Assembly (NCBI RefSeq): GCF_947497125.1
Contig: NZ_CANMFI010000005.1
Span: forward strand, 186,001-250,000
From: an uncultured Polaribacter sp.
GTDB taxonomy: Bacteria > Bacteroidota > Bacteroidia > Flavobacteriales > Flavobacteriaceae
Direction: 5' to 3'
Length of the DNA: 64,000 nucleotides
The position numbers and the translations under genes are program-made. The notes under the pieces were generated by a model. It did not search any database, was not told where the DNA came from, and saw only the letters and a program-made list of their open reading frames with translations. Of the stretch, positions 26,662-36,575 are shown one piece after another. How positions within the stretch are numbered: the stretch's first letter is position 1; every line of letters starts with the position of its first letter.

Positions 26662-27255
26662 ATGAAAAGTAAATTAGCGATAACAAGTTTGCTTACAGCA
26701 ATCACAGCTTCATTGTGTTGTATTACACCTGTTTTGGCATTAATTGCAGGAACAAGTGGTGTAGCTTCAACTTTTTCTTGGATAGAACCATTTAGACCTT
26801 ACTTAATAGGGCTAACAATATTAGTTCTTCTGTTTGCTTGGTATCAAAAATTAAAACCAGAAAAAGAAATAGACTGCGAATGTGAAACGGATGAAAAACC
26901 AAAATTTATGCAGTCAAAAACTTTTTTAGGTATTGTAACAGCATTTGCAATTGTGATGTTGGCTTTCCCATACTACTCAAGTATGTTATATCCAAAAACC
27001 GAAAAACAAATCATAATAGTTAATAACTCAAATATCAAAACAACAGAGTATAAAATAAGTGGTATGACCTGTGCCAGTTGTGAAGCTCACGTAAACCACG
27101 AAGTAAATAAACTTAACGGAATTGTAAACTCAAAAACATCATACGAAAATGGTAACGCAATCATTGAGTTTGACGAAACTAAAACCAATGAATTGGAGAT
27201 TGAGAAAGCAATTAATGCTACAGGTTATAAAGTAACTGATAAAAAAGAAAATTGA
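26662..27255 (+). CDS. MerTP-type mercuric/metal transport protein
   Basis: 197 aa. The N-terminal MerT part has TM helices with the vicinal Cys pair ASLCCITP in TM1 and a further CECETD loop. The C-terminal part is a MerP/HMA domain with SGMTCASCEAHV. Bacteroidetes often fuse MerT and MerP. No mercuric reductase gene (merA) is present nearby, so it is unclear whether mercury is the substrate. Its stop overlaps the next start (TGATG). Confidence 0.85.
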   Translation: MKSKLAITSLLTAITASLCCITPVLALIAGTSGVASTFSWIEPFRPYLIGLTILVLLFAWYQKLKPEKEIDCECETDEKPKFMQSKTFLGIVTAFAIVMLAFPYYSSMLYPKTEKQIIIVNNSNIKTTEYKISGMTCASCEAHVNHEVNKLNGIVNSKTSYENGNAIIEFDETKTNELEIEKAINATGYKVTDKKEN

Positions 27256-27461
27256 TGCAAACCATATTAAAATCGGAAATCACTTGCCCTAACTGCGGTC
27301 ATAAAAAAGTGGAAGATATGCCAACTAACGCTTGTCAATTCTTTTACGAGTGTGAGCATTGTAAAACGGTTCTAAAACCAAACGAAGGTGATTGTTGTGT
27401 GTATTGTTCTTATGGTACAGTTCCTTGTCCACCAATTCAACAAAACAAAAGTTGTTGCTAA
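27255..27461 (+). CDS. GDCCVxC-domain small metal-binding protein
   Basis: 68 aa starting at the ATG that overlaps the merTP stop by one base. It has 11 Cys residues: ITCPNCGHKK, CEHCKTVLK, EGDCCVYCSYGTVPCPP and KSCC. This is the small GDCCVxC family found with mercury/metal transporters; it probably hands over or sequesters thiophilic metal. Confidence 0.85.
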   Translation: MQTILKSEITCPNCGHKKVEDMPTNACQFFYECEHCKTVLKPNEGDCCVYCSYGTVPCPPIQQNKSCC

Positions 27462-27472
27462 AACAAAACTAA

Positions 27473-29425
27473 ATGAAAAAAAAGAAAGTCAATTTAAGAG
27501 ATTTAAAACCAAATTCAGAAGAACAACATTCTCACGATGATGGTCACGACCACGGAAATGGAAGTGCATTCAAAACATACATTCCTGCTATTATAAGTTT
27601 TGTTATGTTAATGGTAGGTATCGCTATAGATTATTTTGATGCGATTCCTCAATTTCAAGGATGGATTCGTATTACTTGGTACAGTTTGGCATATCTACCT
27701 GTAGGATTTCCAGTCGTAAAAGAGGGTTGGAATAGTATTAAAAAAGGTGATGTTTTTACAGAGTTCTTTTTAATGTCTATAGCAACCATTGGTGCATTTG
27801 TTATTGGTGAATATCCTGAAGGTGTGGCAGTAATGCTATTTTATGCAGTAGGAGAATTATTTCAAAACGCAGCAGTTAATAGAGCAAAAGGAAATATTAA
27901 AGCCTTATTAGATGTTCGACCAAAAGAAGCCAATGTATTTCGTGATGGTGATTATGTTAGTGTGTCGCCAGAAGCTGTAAATATTGGTGAAAAAATTCAA
28001 ATTCGTGTAGGTGAAAAAATTCCATTGGATGGCATTTTATTATCCGAAAAAGCATCTCTAAACACCGCAGCGTTAACAGGCGAGAGCAAACCAGATTCCA
28101 TTCAGAAAGAAGCAAAGGTTTACGCAGGTAGTATCAATTTAGAAAGCGTTATTGAAGTTGAGGTAACCAATAAGTTTGAAGACAGTTCTATTGCGAGAAT
28201 ATTAGACTTGGTTCAAAATGCAACAGCACGTAAATCTAAAACAGAATTATTCATCAGACAGTTTGCTCGTATCTACACACCAATTGTAGTGTTTTTAGCT
28301 ATTGGTGTTACTTTTATACCTTACTTTTTTGTAGATGATTATGTGTTTAGAGATTGGTTATACAGAGCATTAATTTTCTTGGTAATATCTTGTCCTTGTG
28401 CGTTAGTGATTTCAATTCCATTAGGATATTTCGGTGGATTGGGAGCAGCTTCAAAAAATGGAATCTTATTTAAAGGTGCTTCATTTTTAGATGCAATGAC
28501 CAAGATAAATACTTTGGTAATGGACAAAACAGGAACCGTTACCAAAGGTGTTTTTAAAATCAAAGAAGTAAAAGCAATCGGTTGGAATGAAACCGAATTT
28601 ATGCAATACTTAATGGCGATGGAAGAACAATCCACGCATCCAATTGCTAAAGCCATTTTAGAGTACAAAGCTGAAGGAGAAGATTTTAAAGCACAAGACG
28701 TTTCTGAAATTGCAGGTAAAGGTTTAAAAGGCGTTGTTAATGGTAAAACAGTTTTAGTAGGAAATAAAGCCTTAATGACTGCGAATAATATAAATGTTCC
28801 ATCTGAAACGGAATCTATTGTAGAATCGATAGTATTAGTTGCAATCGATAATCAATTTGCAGGTTATGTAGTCATAGCAGATGAATTAAAGGAAGATGCA
28901 AAAGAAACTATTACAGCATTACACAAAGTAGGCATTAAAAATATTATGATGCTTTCCGGTGATAAAGATTCCATCACGCAACAAGTCGCTAAAGAGTTGA
29001 ATATCGAAAATGCTAAAGGTGGTTTACTTCCAGAAGATAAATTAAACGAAGTTGAAATTTTAAAGAAAAATCCTGAAAACAAAATAGCCTTTATAGGTGA
29101 TGGTATTAACGATGCACCTGTTTTAGCAGCAAGTAACGTTGGTATTGCAATGGGTGGTTTAGGTAGTGATGTAGCTATTGAAACAGCAGACGTTATCATT
29201 CAAACCGACCAGCCTTCAAAAGTAGTTAGAGCCATTAAAATAAGTCGTTCTACAAGAAAAATTGTTTGGCAAAATATCATTTTAGCGTTTGGAGTTAAAG
29301 TTATTGTCTTGATATTAGGAGCAGGTGGTTTAGCCACAATGTGGGAAGCTGTTTTTGCAGATGTAGGAGTAGCATTATTAGCAATTTTAAATGCAGTTCG
29401 ATTGCAGAAAATGAAATGGGATTAA
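27473..29425 (+). CDS. Zn/Cd/Pb-type P1B ATPase (ZntA/CadA family)
   Basis: 650 aa with a short His/Asp-rich N-terminus (SHDDGHDHGNGS) in place of an HMA domain. Actuator TGES (NTAALTGESKPD), TM6 metal-binding ISCPCALVIS, phosphorylation site MDKTGTVTKG, nucleotide-domain HP motif (EEQSTHPIAKAI) and GDGINDAPVLAASNVGIAMG are all intact. A TM8 Asp in FADVGVALLAILNAVRLQ indicates group P1B-2 (Zn2+/Cd2+/Pb2+). Exports metal from the cytoplasm to the periplasm, where the RND pump can remove it. Confidence 0.93.
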   Translation: MKKKKVNLRDLKPNSEEQHSHDDGHDHGNGSAFKTYIPAIISFVMLMVGIAIDYFDAIPQFQGWIRITWYSLAYLPVGFPVVKEGWNSIKKGDVFTEFFLMSIATIGAFVIGEYPEGVAVMLFYAVGELFQNAAVNRAKGNIKALLDVRPKEANVFRDGDYVSVSPEAVNIGEKIQIRVGEKIPLDGILLSEKASLNTAALTGESKPDSIQKEAKVYAGSINLESVIEVEVTNKFEDSSIARILDLVQNATARKSKTELFIRQFARIYTPIVVFLAIGVTFIPYFFVDDYVFRDWLYRALIFLVISCPCALVISIPLGYFGGLGAASKNGILFKGASFLDAMTKINTLVMDKTGTVTKGVFKIKEVKAIGWNETEFMQYLMAMEEQSTHPIAKAILEYKAEGEDFKAQDVSEIAGKGLKGVVNGKTVLVGNKALMTANNINVPSETESIVESIVLVAIDNQFAGYVVIADELKEDAKETITALHKVGIKNIMMLSGDKDSITQQVAKELNIENAKGGLLPEDKLNEVEILKKNPENKIAFIGDGINDAPVLAASNVGIAMGGLGSDVAIETADVIIQTDQPSKVVRAIKISRSTRKIVWQNIILAFGVKVIVLILGAGGLATMWEAVFADVGVALLAILNAVRLQKMKWD

Positions 29426-29482
29426 GCAGATTAATCAATTAAACTTCTGTTAAACAAAATCAATAGTTGTTAAAATTTTTTA

Positions 29483-29490
29483 TACCTTTG
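29483..29490 (+). promoter_or_regulatory. Putative -7 box before the second efflux operon
   Basis: TACCTTTG fits TAnnTTTG and lies 9 nt before the ATG at 29500. Transcription from here would exclude the earlier in-frame start at 29467, deciding the start of the next gene. Confidence 0.55.
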
Positions 29491-29499
29491 CAAATAGAT

Positions 29500-29913
29500 A
29501 TGAAGCAATTTTTCCATAAAATAATGTCTTTAGCAATGGCTTTTGTAGTGTTATTCTCTACAATGTCATTTACTGTGAATATGCATTATTGCGGAGATAC
29601 GTTAGTAGAAACTGCTATTTTTCATAAAGCCAAAGGGTGCGGAATGGAAATGGAAAAGCCTTCAACCGAAGGATGTTCTATTACCAAGAAAAATTGTTGT
29701 GATGATAAACAATTAGCAATTGAAGGTCAAGACGAATTACAATTGCAAGTTGACAAAATCACATTTGAACAACAAGTATTTTTAGCTTCATTTGTTTACA
29801 CTTACATTAACCTTTTTGAAGGTTTAGAAAATAACGTTTCTACTTACGAAGAATATAAACCGCCACTCGTCATAAGGCAACTCTACAAGATTGACGAAAC
29901 ATACTTAATTTGA
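29500..29913 (+). CDS. HYC_CC_PP-type small exported protein
   Basis: 137 aa from MKQFFHKIMSLAMAFVVLFS. Signal peptide, then NMHYCGDTLVETAIF, GCGMEME, a KKNCCDDKQ pair and a final PP (YKPPLVIRQL). This is the HYC...CC...PP pattern of small proteins next to CusA genes in Flavobacteria. Probably a periplasmic copper/silver-binding accessory. It opens the cus-like operon. Confidence 0.8.
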   Translation: MKQFFHKIMSLAMAFVVLFSTMSFTVNMHYCGDTLVETAIFHKAKGCGMEMEKPSTEGCSITKKNCCDDKQLAIEGQDELQLQVDKITFEQQVFLASFVYTYINLFEGLENNVSTYEEYKPPLVIRQLYKIDETYLI

Positions 29914-30185
29914 TTTTTAAACAATAGACTTTTTTATCCTATGACTGCAATGTCGTAAGGATAATTCGCTGTATTCGGTGTTTTCTTAATACCGAATGAA
30001 TTTTAAAATGATTGATAGTGAATTTGAATTATATTTTCTTTAGATGAAATAGAAAATATAAGCATAGCCAAAGTTACGGTTCTATTTTATATTGAAATAT
30101 AAAGGAAATAGAAACTAATTCAATCGATTATTTTGAAGTTTATTAGGTATCAAACCAATGTCTAACTGTTTAATAATCAAAGCCA
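29914..30185 (+). other. Spacer with two hairpins before the Cus-like pump
   Basis: TATCCTATGAC (29935-29945) pairs imperfectly with GTCGTAAGGATA (29952-29963). ATTCGGT (29973-29979) pairs with ACCGAAT (29991-29997). The second could attenuate transcription into the pump gene. No ORF is seen. Confidence 0.45.
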
Positions 30186-33100
30186 ATGCTCAATAAAAGC
30201 ATCAAATTTTTAATAGAAAACAAACTCGTAGCAGTTCTGCTACTCGTCCTTTTTGTAGGATGGGGAACGGTTAATGCACCTTTCAATAGGGATACTGGTT
30301 TCTTACCAAGTAATCCAGTTGCTGTAGATGCCATACCAGATATAGGCGAAAACCAACAAATCGTTTTTACCAAATGGGATGGACGTTCGCCACAAGATAT
30401 AGAAGACCAAATTACCTATCCATTAACCACATCATTATTGGGTATTCCTGGAGTAAAAACCATTCGTAGTTCCTCTATGTTTGGCTTTTCAAGTATCTAT
30501 ATCATTTTTGAAGAGGATATAGAATTTTACTGGAGTAGAAGTCGTATTCTCGAAAAACTTAATTCCTTACCAAGTGGTTTATTGCCCGAAGGTGTTAATC
30601 CTGCTTTGGGTCCAGATGCAACAGGATTAGGACAAATATTTTGGTACACTTTAGAAGGTCGTGACGAAAACGGAAATGTAACTGGTGGTTGGGATTTGCA
30701 AGAGTTACGCAGTATTCAGGATTACTATGTAAAATATGCTCTATCTTCTGCAAGTGGTGTTTCAGAGGTTGCTTCTATTGGTGGCTATGTTCAGGAGTAT
30801 CAAGTGGACGTAAATCCAGAACTAATGCGTCAGTATAATATTGGATTGCATCACGTTGTAAAAGCGGTTAAGGAAAGTAATAAGGATATTGGTGCACAGA
30901 CTTTGGAAATTAACCAAGCCGAATATTTAGTGCGTGGTTTGGGTTATGTGAAATCCATTTCAGACATCGAAAATGCAGTAGTCACTTCAGAAGATTATAC
31001 TTCAATTAGGATAAAGGATATTGGTAAAGTTTCATTAGGTCCTGCAACAAGACGTGGTTTATTAGATAAAGAAGGTGCAGAGGTTGTTGGTGCTGTTGTG
31101 GTGGCTCGTTATGGCGCAAACCCAATGGAAGTCATCAATAATGTGAAAGAGAAGATTAATGAATTAAGTGCAGGATTACCTTCAAAAGTATTGGCGGATG
31201 GTAGAACTTCCCAAGTAACAATAGTCCCATTTTATGACAGAACAGAACTGATACAAGAAACTTTAGGTACACTCAATGAAGCATTGACTTTAGAAATCTT
31301 AATTACCATCCTGGTAATTATCATTATGGTATTTAATCTTCGAGCTTCCATACTAATTTCTGGACTATTACCTGTTGCAGTTTTAATGGTATTTATTGCA
31401 ATGAAACTCTTTGGTGTAGATGCCAACATTGTCGCTTTATCAGGTATTGCTATTGCTATCGGTACAATGGTCGATGTTGGTGTCATACTATCAGAAAATA
31501 TTATTCGGCATTTAGATGAAGATGATGGAACTCAATCCATTAATACGGTAGTTTATAACGCTACAGCTGAAGTGTCTGGCGCAATCGTAACCGCAGTTAT
31601 GACAACTATTATCAGTTTCATTCCTGTATTTACAATGATTGGAGCGGAAGGAAAACTATTCAGACCATTAGCCTTCACAAAGACTTTTGCACTAACAGCT
31701 TCTATAATCGTGGCGTTATTTTTAATTCCACCGTTTGCTGCATTTTTATTCAGAAAGAAAAACATTAAAAACACTTTTAAATATGTTTTAAATGGCGTTT
31801 TAATAGCATTGGGAATCGTAGCCATAATTTATGGGTATTGGTTAGGATTGATTTTGATAGCGTTTGGAATTACAGCACTTCTCAATCTTCAAAGTAAGAT
31901 AACAGACAAGCAAGCTAATCTTATCAATATCATTATTTCGGTATCAGCTATTGTATTCTTGTTAGCTGAATATTGGAGACCATTAGGCGTTGATAAAAGC
32001 ATTTTTTGGAATCTTATTTTCGTAAGTGTTATTTGCTTTGGTTTATTAGGTGTTTTCTCATTATTCATCAAATATTACACACGCATTTTAAAGTGGTGTT
32101 TAGATAATAAGTTGCTCTTTTTGTCTGTTCCAACAGCAATTGTGATTGCAGGTTTTTTCATTATGAAAAACACAGGTAAAGAGTTTATGCCATCATTAAA
32201 TGAAGGCTCATTTTTACTAATGCCAACCTCGATGCCACATTCTGGCGTAGAAGAAAACAAGCGTGTTTTACAGCAATTAGATATGGCTGTCGCCAGTATT
32301 CCAGAGATTGAAACCGTAGTTGGTAAAGCAGGTAGAACAGAATCAGCTTTAGACCCAGCACCTTTATCAATGTATGAAAATATCATTCAGTACAAACCAG
32401 AATATATGCTGAATGATAAAGGAGAACGTCAACGCTATAAAGTGAATGATGATGGTGAATATGTGTTGAAAAACGGTATGTCATTGCGAGCGGAACAGAG
32501 TGAAGCGTGGCAATCTCTTAATGCAAAAGAACAACTCATTCCCGACGATGATGGCGAGTTCTATCGTAATTGGCGACCAAAAATTGAATCACCAGACGAT
32601 ATTTGGAATGAAATTGTAAGAGTTACAAAGTTACCAGGTGTTACATCTGCACCAAAACTACAACCTATTGAAACCCGATTAGTGATGCTTCAAACAGGAA
32701 TGCGAGCACCAATGGGAATTAAAGTTAAAGGTCAAGACTTAAAGCAAATAGAAGCGTTTGGTGTGCAATTAGAAAACATCATCAAGGAAGCTGAAGGTGT
32801 TAAAAAAGAAGCTGTTTTTGCAGACCGTATTGTTGGTAAACCTTATTTGTTAATTGATATTGATAGAGAGAAAATTGCACGTTATGGCATTTCTATACAA
32901 GATGTTCAAGATGTATTAAAAGTGGCAGTTGGTGGTATGGTATTAACTCAAACGGTTGAAGGTCGAGAGCGATATGGTGTTCGAGTGCGATACCCAAGAG
33001 AATTACGAGCAAACCCAACCGACTTACAACAGATTTATGTGCCAGTAGAAAAAGGAAGTCCTGTTCCATTAAGCGAATTGGCAACCATTCGCTATGAACA

Positions 33101-33893
33101 AGGTCCACAAGTTATTAAAAGTGAAGATACCTTTTTAGTTGGCTATGTCTTATTTGATAAAATGGATGGTTTTGCAGAAGTAAGCGTTGTTAAAAATGCA
33201 CAAGCATTAATTCAAGAAAAGATAGATTCTGGTGAATTGATAGTTCCAAAAGGAATCAACTATGCATTCACAGGAACGTATGAAAATCAGTTACGAGCAG
33301 AAAAAACCTTATCGGTTGTTGTACCGTTAGCATTGGCAATCATTTTCTTAATTCTGTATTTTCAGTTCCGTTCGGTTGGTACGTCCTTAATGGTATTCAC
33401 AGGTATCGCAGTAGCCTTTGCAGGTGGTTTTATAATGATTTGGCTCTATGGTCAAGATTGGTTTTTAAACTTCAATGTCGCTGGCGAAAATATGCGAGAC
33501 TTATTCCAGATGCATCCCATTAATTTAAGTGTAGCAGTTTGGGTTGGGTTTATTGCACTCTTCGGTATAGCAACAGACGATGGTGTAGTAATGGCAACCT
33601 ATTTAACGCAAACTTTTGATAGAAATATACCAGAGAATAAAAAGGAAATTAGAGCATCTATTGTAGAAGCTGGTGAAAAAAGAATCAGACCGTGTTTAAT
33701 GACTACAGCTACAACCATTTTAGCATTATTACCAGTATTAACCTCTGTAGGTCGAGGAAGCGACATAATGATTCCGATGGCAATTCCAAGTTTTGGCGGA
33801 ATGCTCATTGCCTTAATCACTTTGTTTGTTGTACCAGTATTGTATAGCTGGAAGGCAGAAGTTCAACTTAAAAGAACATCAAATGAAAAATAA
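30186..33893 (+). CDS. cusA: CusA-like RND pump (Cu/Ag efflux)
   Basis: 1235 aa. HME-type RND protein; the TM4 region reads IAIAIGTMVDVGVILSENII, the monovalent Cu(I)/Ag(I)-type signature (no DFG), in contrast to the pump at 20.65 kb. It has an extra membrane stretch at residues about 535-640 and a periplasmic insertion (RYKVNDDGEYVLKNGMSLRA) typical of Bacteroidetes CusA. Proton-driven export of periplasmic Cu/Ag with the TolC and adaptor encoded downstream. The next gene starts inside its stop. Confidence 0.9.
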   Translation: MLNKSIKFLIENKLVAVLLLVLFVGWGTVNAPFNRDTGFLPSNPVAVDAIPDIGENQQIVFTKWDGRSPQDIEDQITYPLTTSLLGIPGVKTIRSSSMFGFSSIYIIFEEDIEFYWSRSRILEKLNSLPSGLLPEGVNPALGPDATGLGQIFWYTLEGRDENGNVTGGWDLQELRSIQDYYVKYALSSASGVSEVASIGGYVQEYQVDVNPELMRQYNIGLHHVVKAVKESNKDIGAQTLEINQAEYLVRGLGYVKSISDIENAVVTSEDYTSIRIKDIGKVSLGPATRRGLLDKEGAEVVGAVVVARYGANPMEVINNVKEKINELSAGLPSKVLADGRTSQVTIVPFYDRTELIQETLGTLNEALTLEILITILVIIIMVFNLRASILISGLLPVAVLMVFIAMKLFGVDANIVALSGIAIAIGTMVDVGVILSENIIRHLDEDDGTQSINTVVYNATAEVSGAIVTAVMTTIISFIPVFTMIGAEGKLFRPLAFTKTFALTASIIVALFLIPPFAAFLFRKKNIKNTFKYVLNGVLIALGIVAIIYGYWLGLILIAFGITALLNLQSKITDKQANLINIIISVSAIVFLLAEYWRPLGVDKSIFWNLIFVSVICFGLLGVFSLFIKYYTRILKWCLDNKLLFLSVPTAIVIAGFFIMKNTGKEFMPSLNEGSFLLMPTSMPHSGVEENKRVLQQLDMAVASIPEIETVVGKAGRTESALDPAPLSMYENIIQYKPEYMLNDKGERQRYKVNDDGEYVLKNGMSLRAEQSEAWQSLNAKEQLIPDDDGEFYRNWRPKIESPDDIWNEIVRVTKLPGVTSAPKLQPIETRLVMLQTGMRAPMGIKVKGQDLKQIEAFGVQLENIIKEAEGVKKEAVFADRIVGKPYLLIDIDREKIARYGISIQDVQDVLKVAVGGMVLTQTVEGRERYGVRVRYPRELRANPTDLQQIYVPVEKGSPVPLSELATIRYEQGPQVIKSEDTFLVGYVLFDKMDGFAEVSVVKNAQALIQEKIDSGELIVPKGINYAFTGTYENQLRAEKTLSVVVPLALAIIFLILYFQFRSVGTSLMVFTGIAVAFAGGFIMIWLYGQDWFLNFNVAGENMRDLFQMHPINLSVAVWVGFIALFGIATDDGVVMATYLTQTFDRNIPENKKEIRASIVEAGEKRIRPCLMTTATTILALLPVLTSVGRGSDIMIPMAIPSFGGMLIALITLFVVPVLYSWKAEVQLKRTSNEK

Positions 33894-35121
33894 AATAATA
33901 AATATTAAACTCGTCTTGATTCTTGTTTCTTGCTTCTTGAGTTTCTTTACAAACGCTCAACAATTAGAAATATTTATTGATGAAGCTTTAACAAAAAATC
34001 CAGAAATTCAAAAGTTTGAGTTACAATACAAAAGAGCTTCTGAAAAAGTAAACGAGGTTAACACCATTCCTAATACCGAATTTGGTGTTGGTTACTTTGT
34101 AAGTGAACCGGAAACCAGAACAGGTGCACAACGCTTTAAAGTATCTGCTAAACAAATGTTACCGTGGTTCGGAACCATTACATCGAGAGAAAACTATGTA
34201 AGTTCATTGGCAGATGCTAAATACGAGGACATTGTTATCGCAAAGCGAAAACTAATGGCTTCGGTATCACAATCCTATTTTAATCTATACGCCAACAAAG
34301 CAAAGCAAGAGGTGTTAACTGAAAACATCAAACTATTAGAAACTTACGAAACATTAGCACTAACATCTGTTGAGGTTGGTAAAGCATCCGCAGTAGATGT
34401 GTTGCGATTGCAAATGCGTCAGAACGAAATGCAACAATTAAAAGACGTATTGCAACAACAATTTTTAGCAGAACAAACTAACTTCAATAATCTATTGAAT
34501 AGAGATAATGATGTTACCGTGAATGTGGTAGATAGTTTACTGATACCTTCTGAAGACTTTGATATTACTTCTGAAAATTTAGCATTACATCCCGAATTAC
34601 TAAAATATGATAAACTTTATAAATCCATAGAGCAATCAGAATTATTAAATCAAAAAGAAAGCAGTCCAATGATTGGTTTTGGATTAGATTATATCAATGT
34701 TGCTGAAAGACCAAATATGGATTTCAGCGATAACGGAAAGGATATTGTAATGCCAATGGTTTCGGTATCTATCCCAATTTTCAATAAGAAATATAAATCC
34801 CAAACCAAACAAAATGATTTGCAGCAGCAGGAAATTACTGCTCAAAAACAGGAACGTTTAAATGCATTGGAAACGCTTTTAGACAAAGCAAATAACGAAA
34901 GCATTTCTGCAAGAATAAGTTATGCTACTCAAACAAAAAACTTAAAGCAAGCTAAAGATGCAGAAGACATTTTAATCAAAAGCTACGAAACAGGAACGAT
35001 AGATTTTAATGATGTTTTGGATATTCAAGAACTACAACTAAAGTTTCAAATGAACCAAATAGAATCAATTAGAACTTATTATGTTCAATCAACGATTATT
35101 AATTATTTAACACAGCAATAA
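33883..35121 (+). CDS. cusC: TolC-family outer-membrane efflux channel (CusC-like)
   Basis: 412 aa from the ATG at 33883, which overlaps the pump stop; an upstream ATG at 33826 would overlap far into the pump gene. Signal peptide ending FFTNAQ, then two OEP halves with long coiled-coil helices (for example KQEVLTENIKLLETYETLAL and LNALETLLDKANNESISA). Outer-membrane exit duct for the Cus-like pump. Confidence 0.9.
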   Translation: MKNKIINIKLVLILVSCFLSFFTNAQQLEIFIDEALTKNPEIQKFELQYKRASEKVNEVNTIPNTEFGVGYFVSEPETRTGAQRFKVSAKQMLPWFGTITSRENYVSSLADAKYEDIVIAKRKLMASVSQSYFNLYANKAKQEVLTENIKLLETYETLALTSVEVGKASAVDVLRLQMRQNEMQQLKDVLQQQFLAEQTNFNNLLNRDNDVTVNVVDSLLIPSEDFDITSENLALHPELLKYDKLYKSIEQSELLNQKESSPMIGFGLDYINVAERPNMDFSDNGKDIVMPMVSVSIPIFNKKYKSQTKQNDLQQQEITAQKQERLNALETLLDKANNESISARISYATQTKNLKQAKDAEDILIKSYETGTIDFNDVLDIQELQLKFQMNQIESIRTYYVQSTIINYLTQQ

Positions 35122-35852
35122 TGAAACACACATATAAGATTGCGGGAATGACTTGCAATAACTGTAAGGCTTCCGTCGAGAAATATTTAAGTAAAATAGA
35201 CCACGTATCAGAGGTGTCTGTTAATCTTGAAAAAGGTGAGGCAGAAGTGAAAATGAATAAACATATTTCAACTGATATACTACAAAAAGCATTACCAGAA
35301 AAGTATACTTTATCTGAAAAGAAAGAGAAGAATGTGTTTGCATCTTCAAGTATGTCGGCAATGCCTATGGAAGAAGAAAAAAGTAAATTACAACAGCTAA
35401 AACCTTTATTGCTTATCATTTTTTATATAGCAACTGCAAGTGTATTATTACATTATAAAAATTGGACTTGGAGCGCTTTTATGCTCGACTTTATGGGGTT
35501 ATTTTACATCGTGTTTAGTTTTTTCAAGATGTTAGATTTAAAAGGCTTTCCTGAATCCTTTCGTATGTACGACCCTTTAGCTAAACGTGTTCCTTTTTAT
35601 GGGAAAGTTTATCCATTTATTGAAACAGCTTTAGGACTGATGTTTTTATTGCGGTTTGAAATTAATATAGCTTTAATAATTACACTTATAGTATTAGGGA
35701 TAACAACAATTGGAGTAACAAAAACATTATTGGACAAAAAATCAATACGATGTGCGTGTTTAGGTACTGCTTTAAAATTACCTATGACAGAAGCCACTTT
35801 TATTGAAAATGCTATTATGATTGTAATGGCGACATTAATGCTTATAAATTAA
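35121..35852 (+). CDS. HMA domain fused to MauE/DoxX-like membrane protein
   Basis: 243 aa. N-terminal HMA domain (IAGMTCNNCKASVEKYLSK), a linker with MSAMPMEEE, then four membrane helices with the MauE-like segment CACLGTALKLPMTEATFIEN. It probably binds copper and/or passes electrons to periplasmic redox proteins. Start and stop overlap with cusC by one base (TAATG), so it belongs to the operon. Confidence 0.82.
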   Translation: MKHTYKIAGMTCNNCKASVEKYLSKIDHVSEVSVNLEKGEAEVKMNKHISTDILQKALPEKYTLSEKKEKNVFASSSMSAMPMEEEKSKLQQLKPLLLIIFYIATASVLLHYKNWTWSAFMLDFMGLFYIVFSFFKMLDLKGFPESFRMYDPLAKRVPFYGKVYPFIETALGLMFLLRFEINIALIITLIVLGITTIGVTKTLLDKKSIRCACLGTALKLPMTEATFIENAIMIVMATLMLIN

Positions 35853-35858
35853 ATTGTT

Positions 35859-36575
35859 ATGGTAAATAGGCATACTGCGTTAAAAATTAGAAAAACCCAC
35901 AGGTATTTGGGTCTCTTTTTAGGGATTCAATTCCTGTTTTGGACTATTAGTGGTTTATACTTTAGTTGGACGAACATCGATGAAATACACGGAGACCAAT
36001 TTAAAAACTTGAAGTATCAACCCAAAGCATTTAATAGTTTAATAAGTCCTTCAGAAATGGATGTTCCAAATGGTATAAAGACTATTGAATTAAGAGATAT
36101 TGATAATGCACCGTACTATTGGATAAATAAAGAGCAATTGTATAATGCTTTAGATGGAATGCCAAAAAATAGTATTACGCAGAAAGAGGCACTCTATATT
36201 GCCAAAAACCATATGAAAAGTGGTTTAGAGGTAGAATCTGTTGAGCAAATTACGGAAACTGGAAAACACCACGAGTATCGAGAAAAACTACTACCTGCTT
36301 ATGTTATCTCATATAAAACAGATGAAGCACTAAAAGCATACGTTTCTGTAAGCGACGGAAAATTTCAAACCGTAAGACATCGTTCTTGGCGTTGGTTTGA
36401 TTTTTTATGGATGACACATACCATGGACTATGAAGGCAGAGACAATTTTAATACCATTGTTTTGAGAGCCTTTTCACTTTTAGGATTGATAACCGTTTTA
36501 AGTGGGTTTTTGTTGTGGTACACCTCGTCACCTTCAATTAGGAAATTATTAAAACGAAAAAAAATAAAGAAATGA
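35859..36575 (+). CDS. PepSY-domain membrane protein
   Basis: 238 aa. N-terminal TM (YLGLFLGIQFLFWTISGLYF), a periplasmic PepSY-like region (TQKEALYIAKNHMKSGLEVE), the motif RHRSWRWFDFLWMTHTMDY and a C-terminal TM (AFSLLGLITVLSGFLLWY). PepSY_TM proteins are often linked with iron/copper reductases. Its stop overlaps the next start by 4 bp, keeping it in the cus operon. Confidence 0.8.
   Translation: MVNRHTALKIRKTHRYLGLFLGIQFLFWTISGLYFSWTNIDEIHGDQFKNLKYQPKAFNSLISPSEMDVPNGIKTIELRDIDNAPYYWINKEQLYNALDGMPKNSITQKEALYIAKNHMKSGLEVESVEQITETGKHHEYREKLLPAYVISYKTDEALKAYVSVSDGKFQTVRHRSWRWFDFLWMTHTMDYEGRDNFNTIVLRAFSLLGLITVLSGFLLWYTSSPSIRKLLKRKKIKK

Noticed and set aside
26662..29425. Complete mercury-resistance operon
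   Set aside because: MerTP and GDCCVxC are present but there is no MerA, MerB or MerR in the window.
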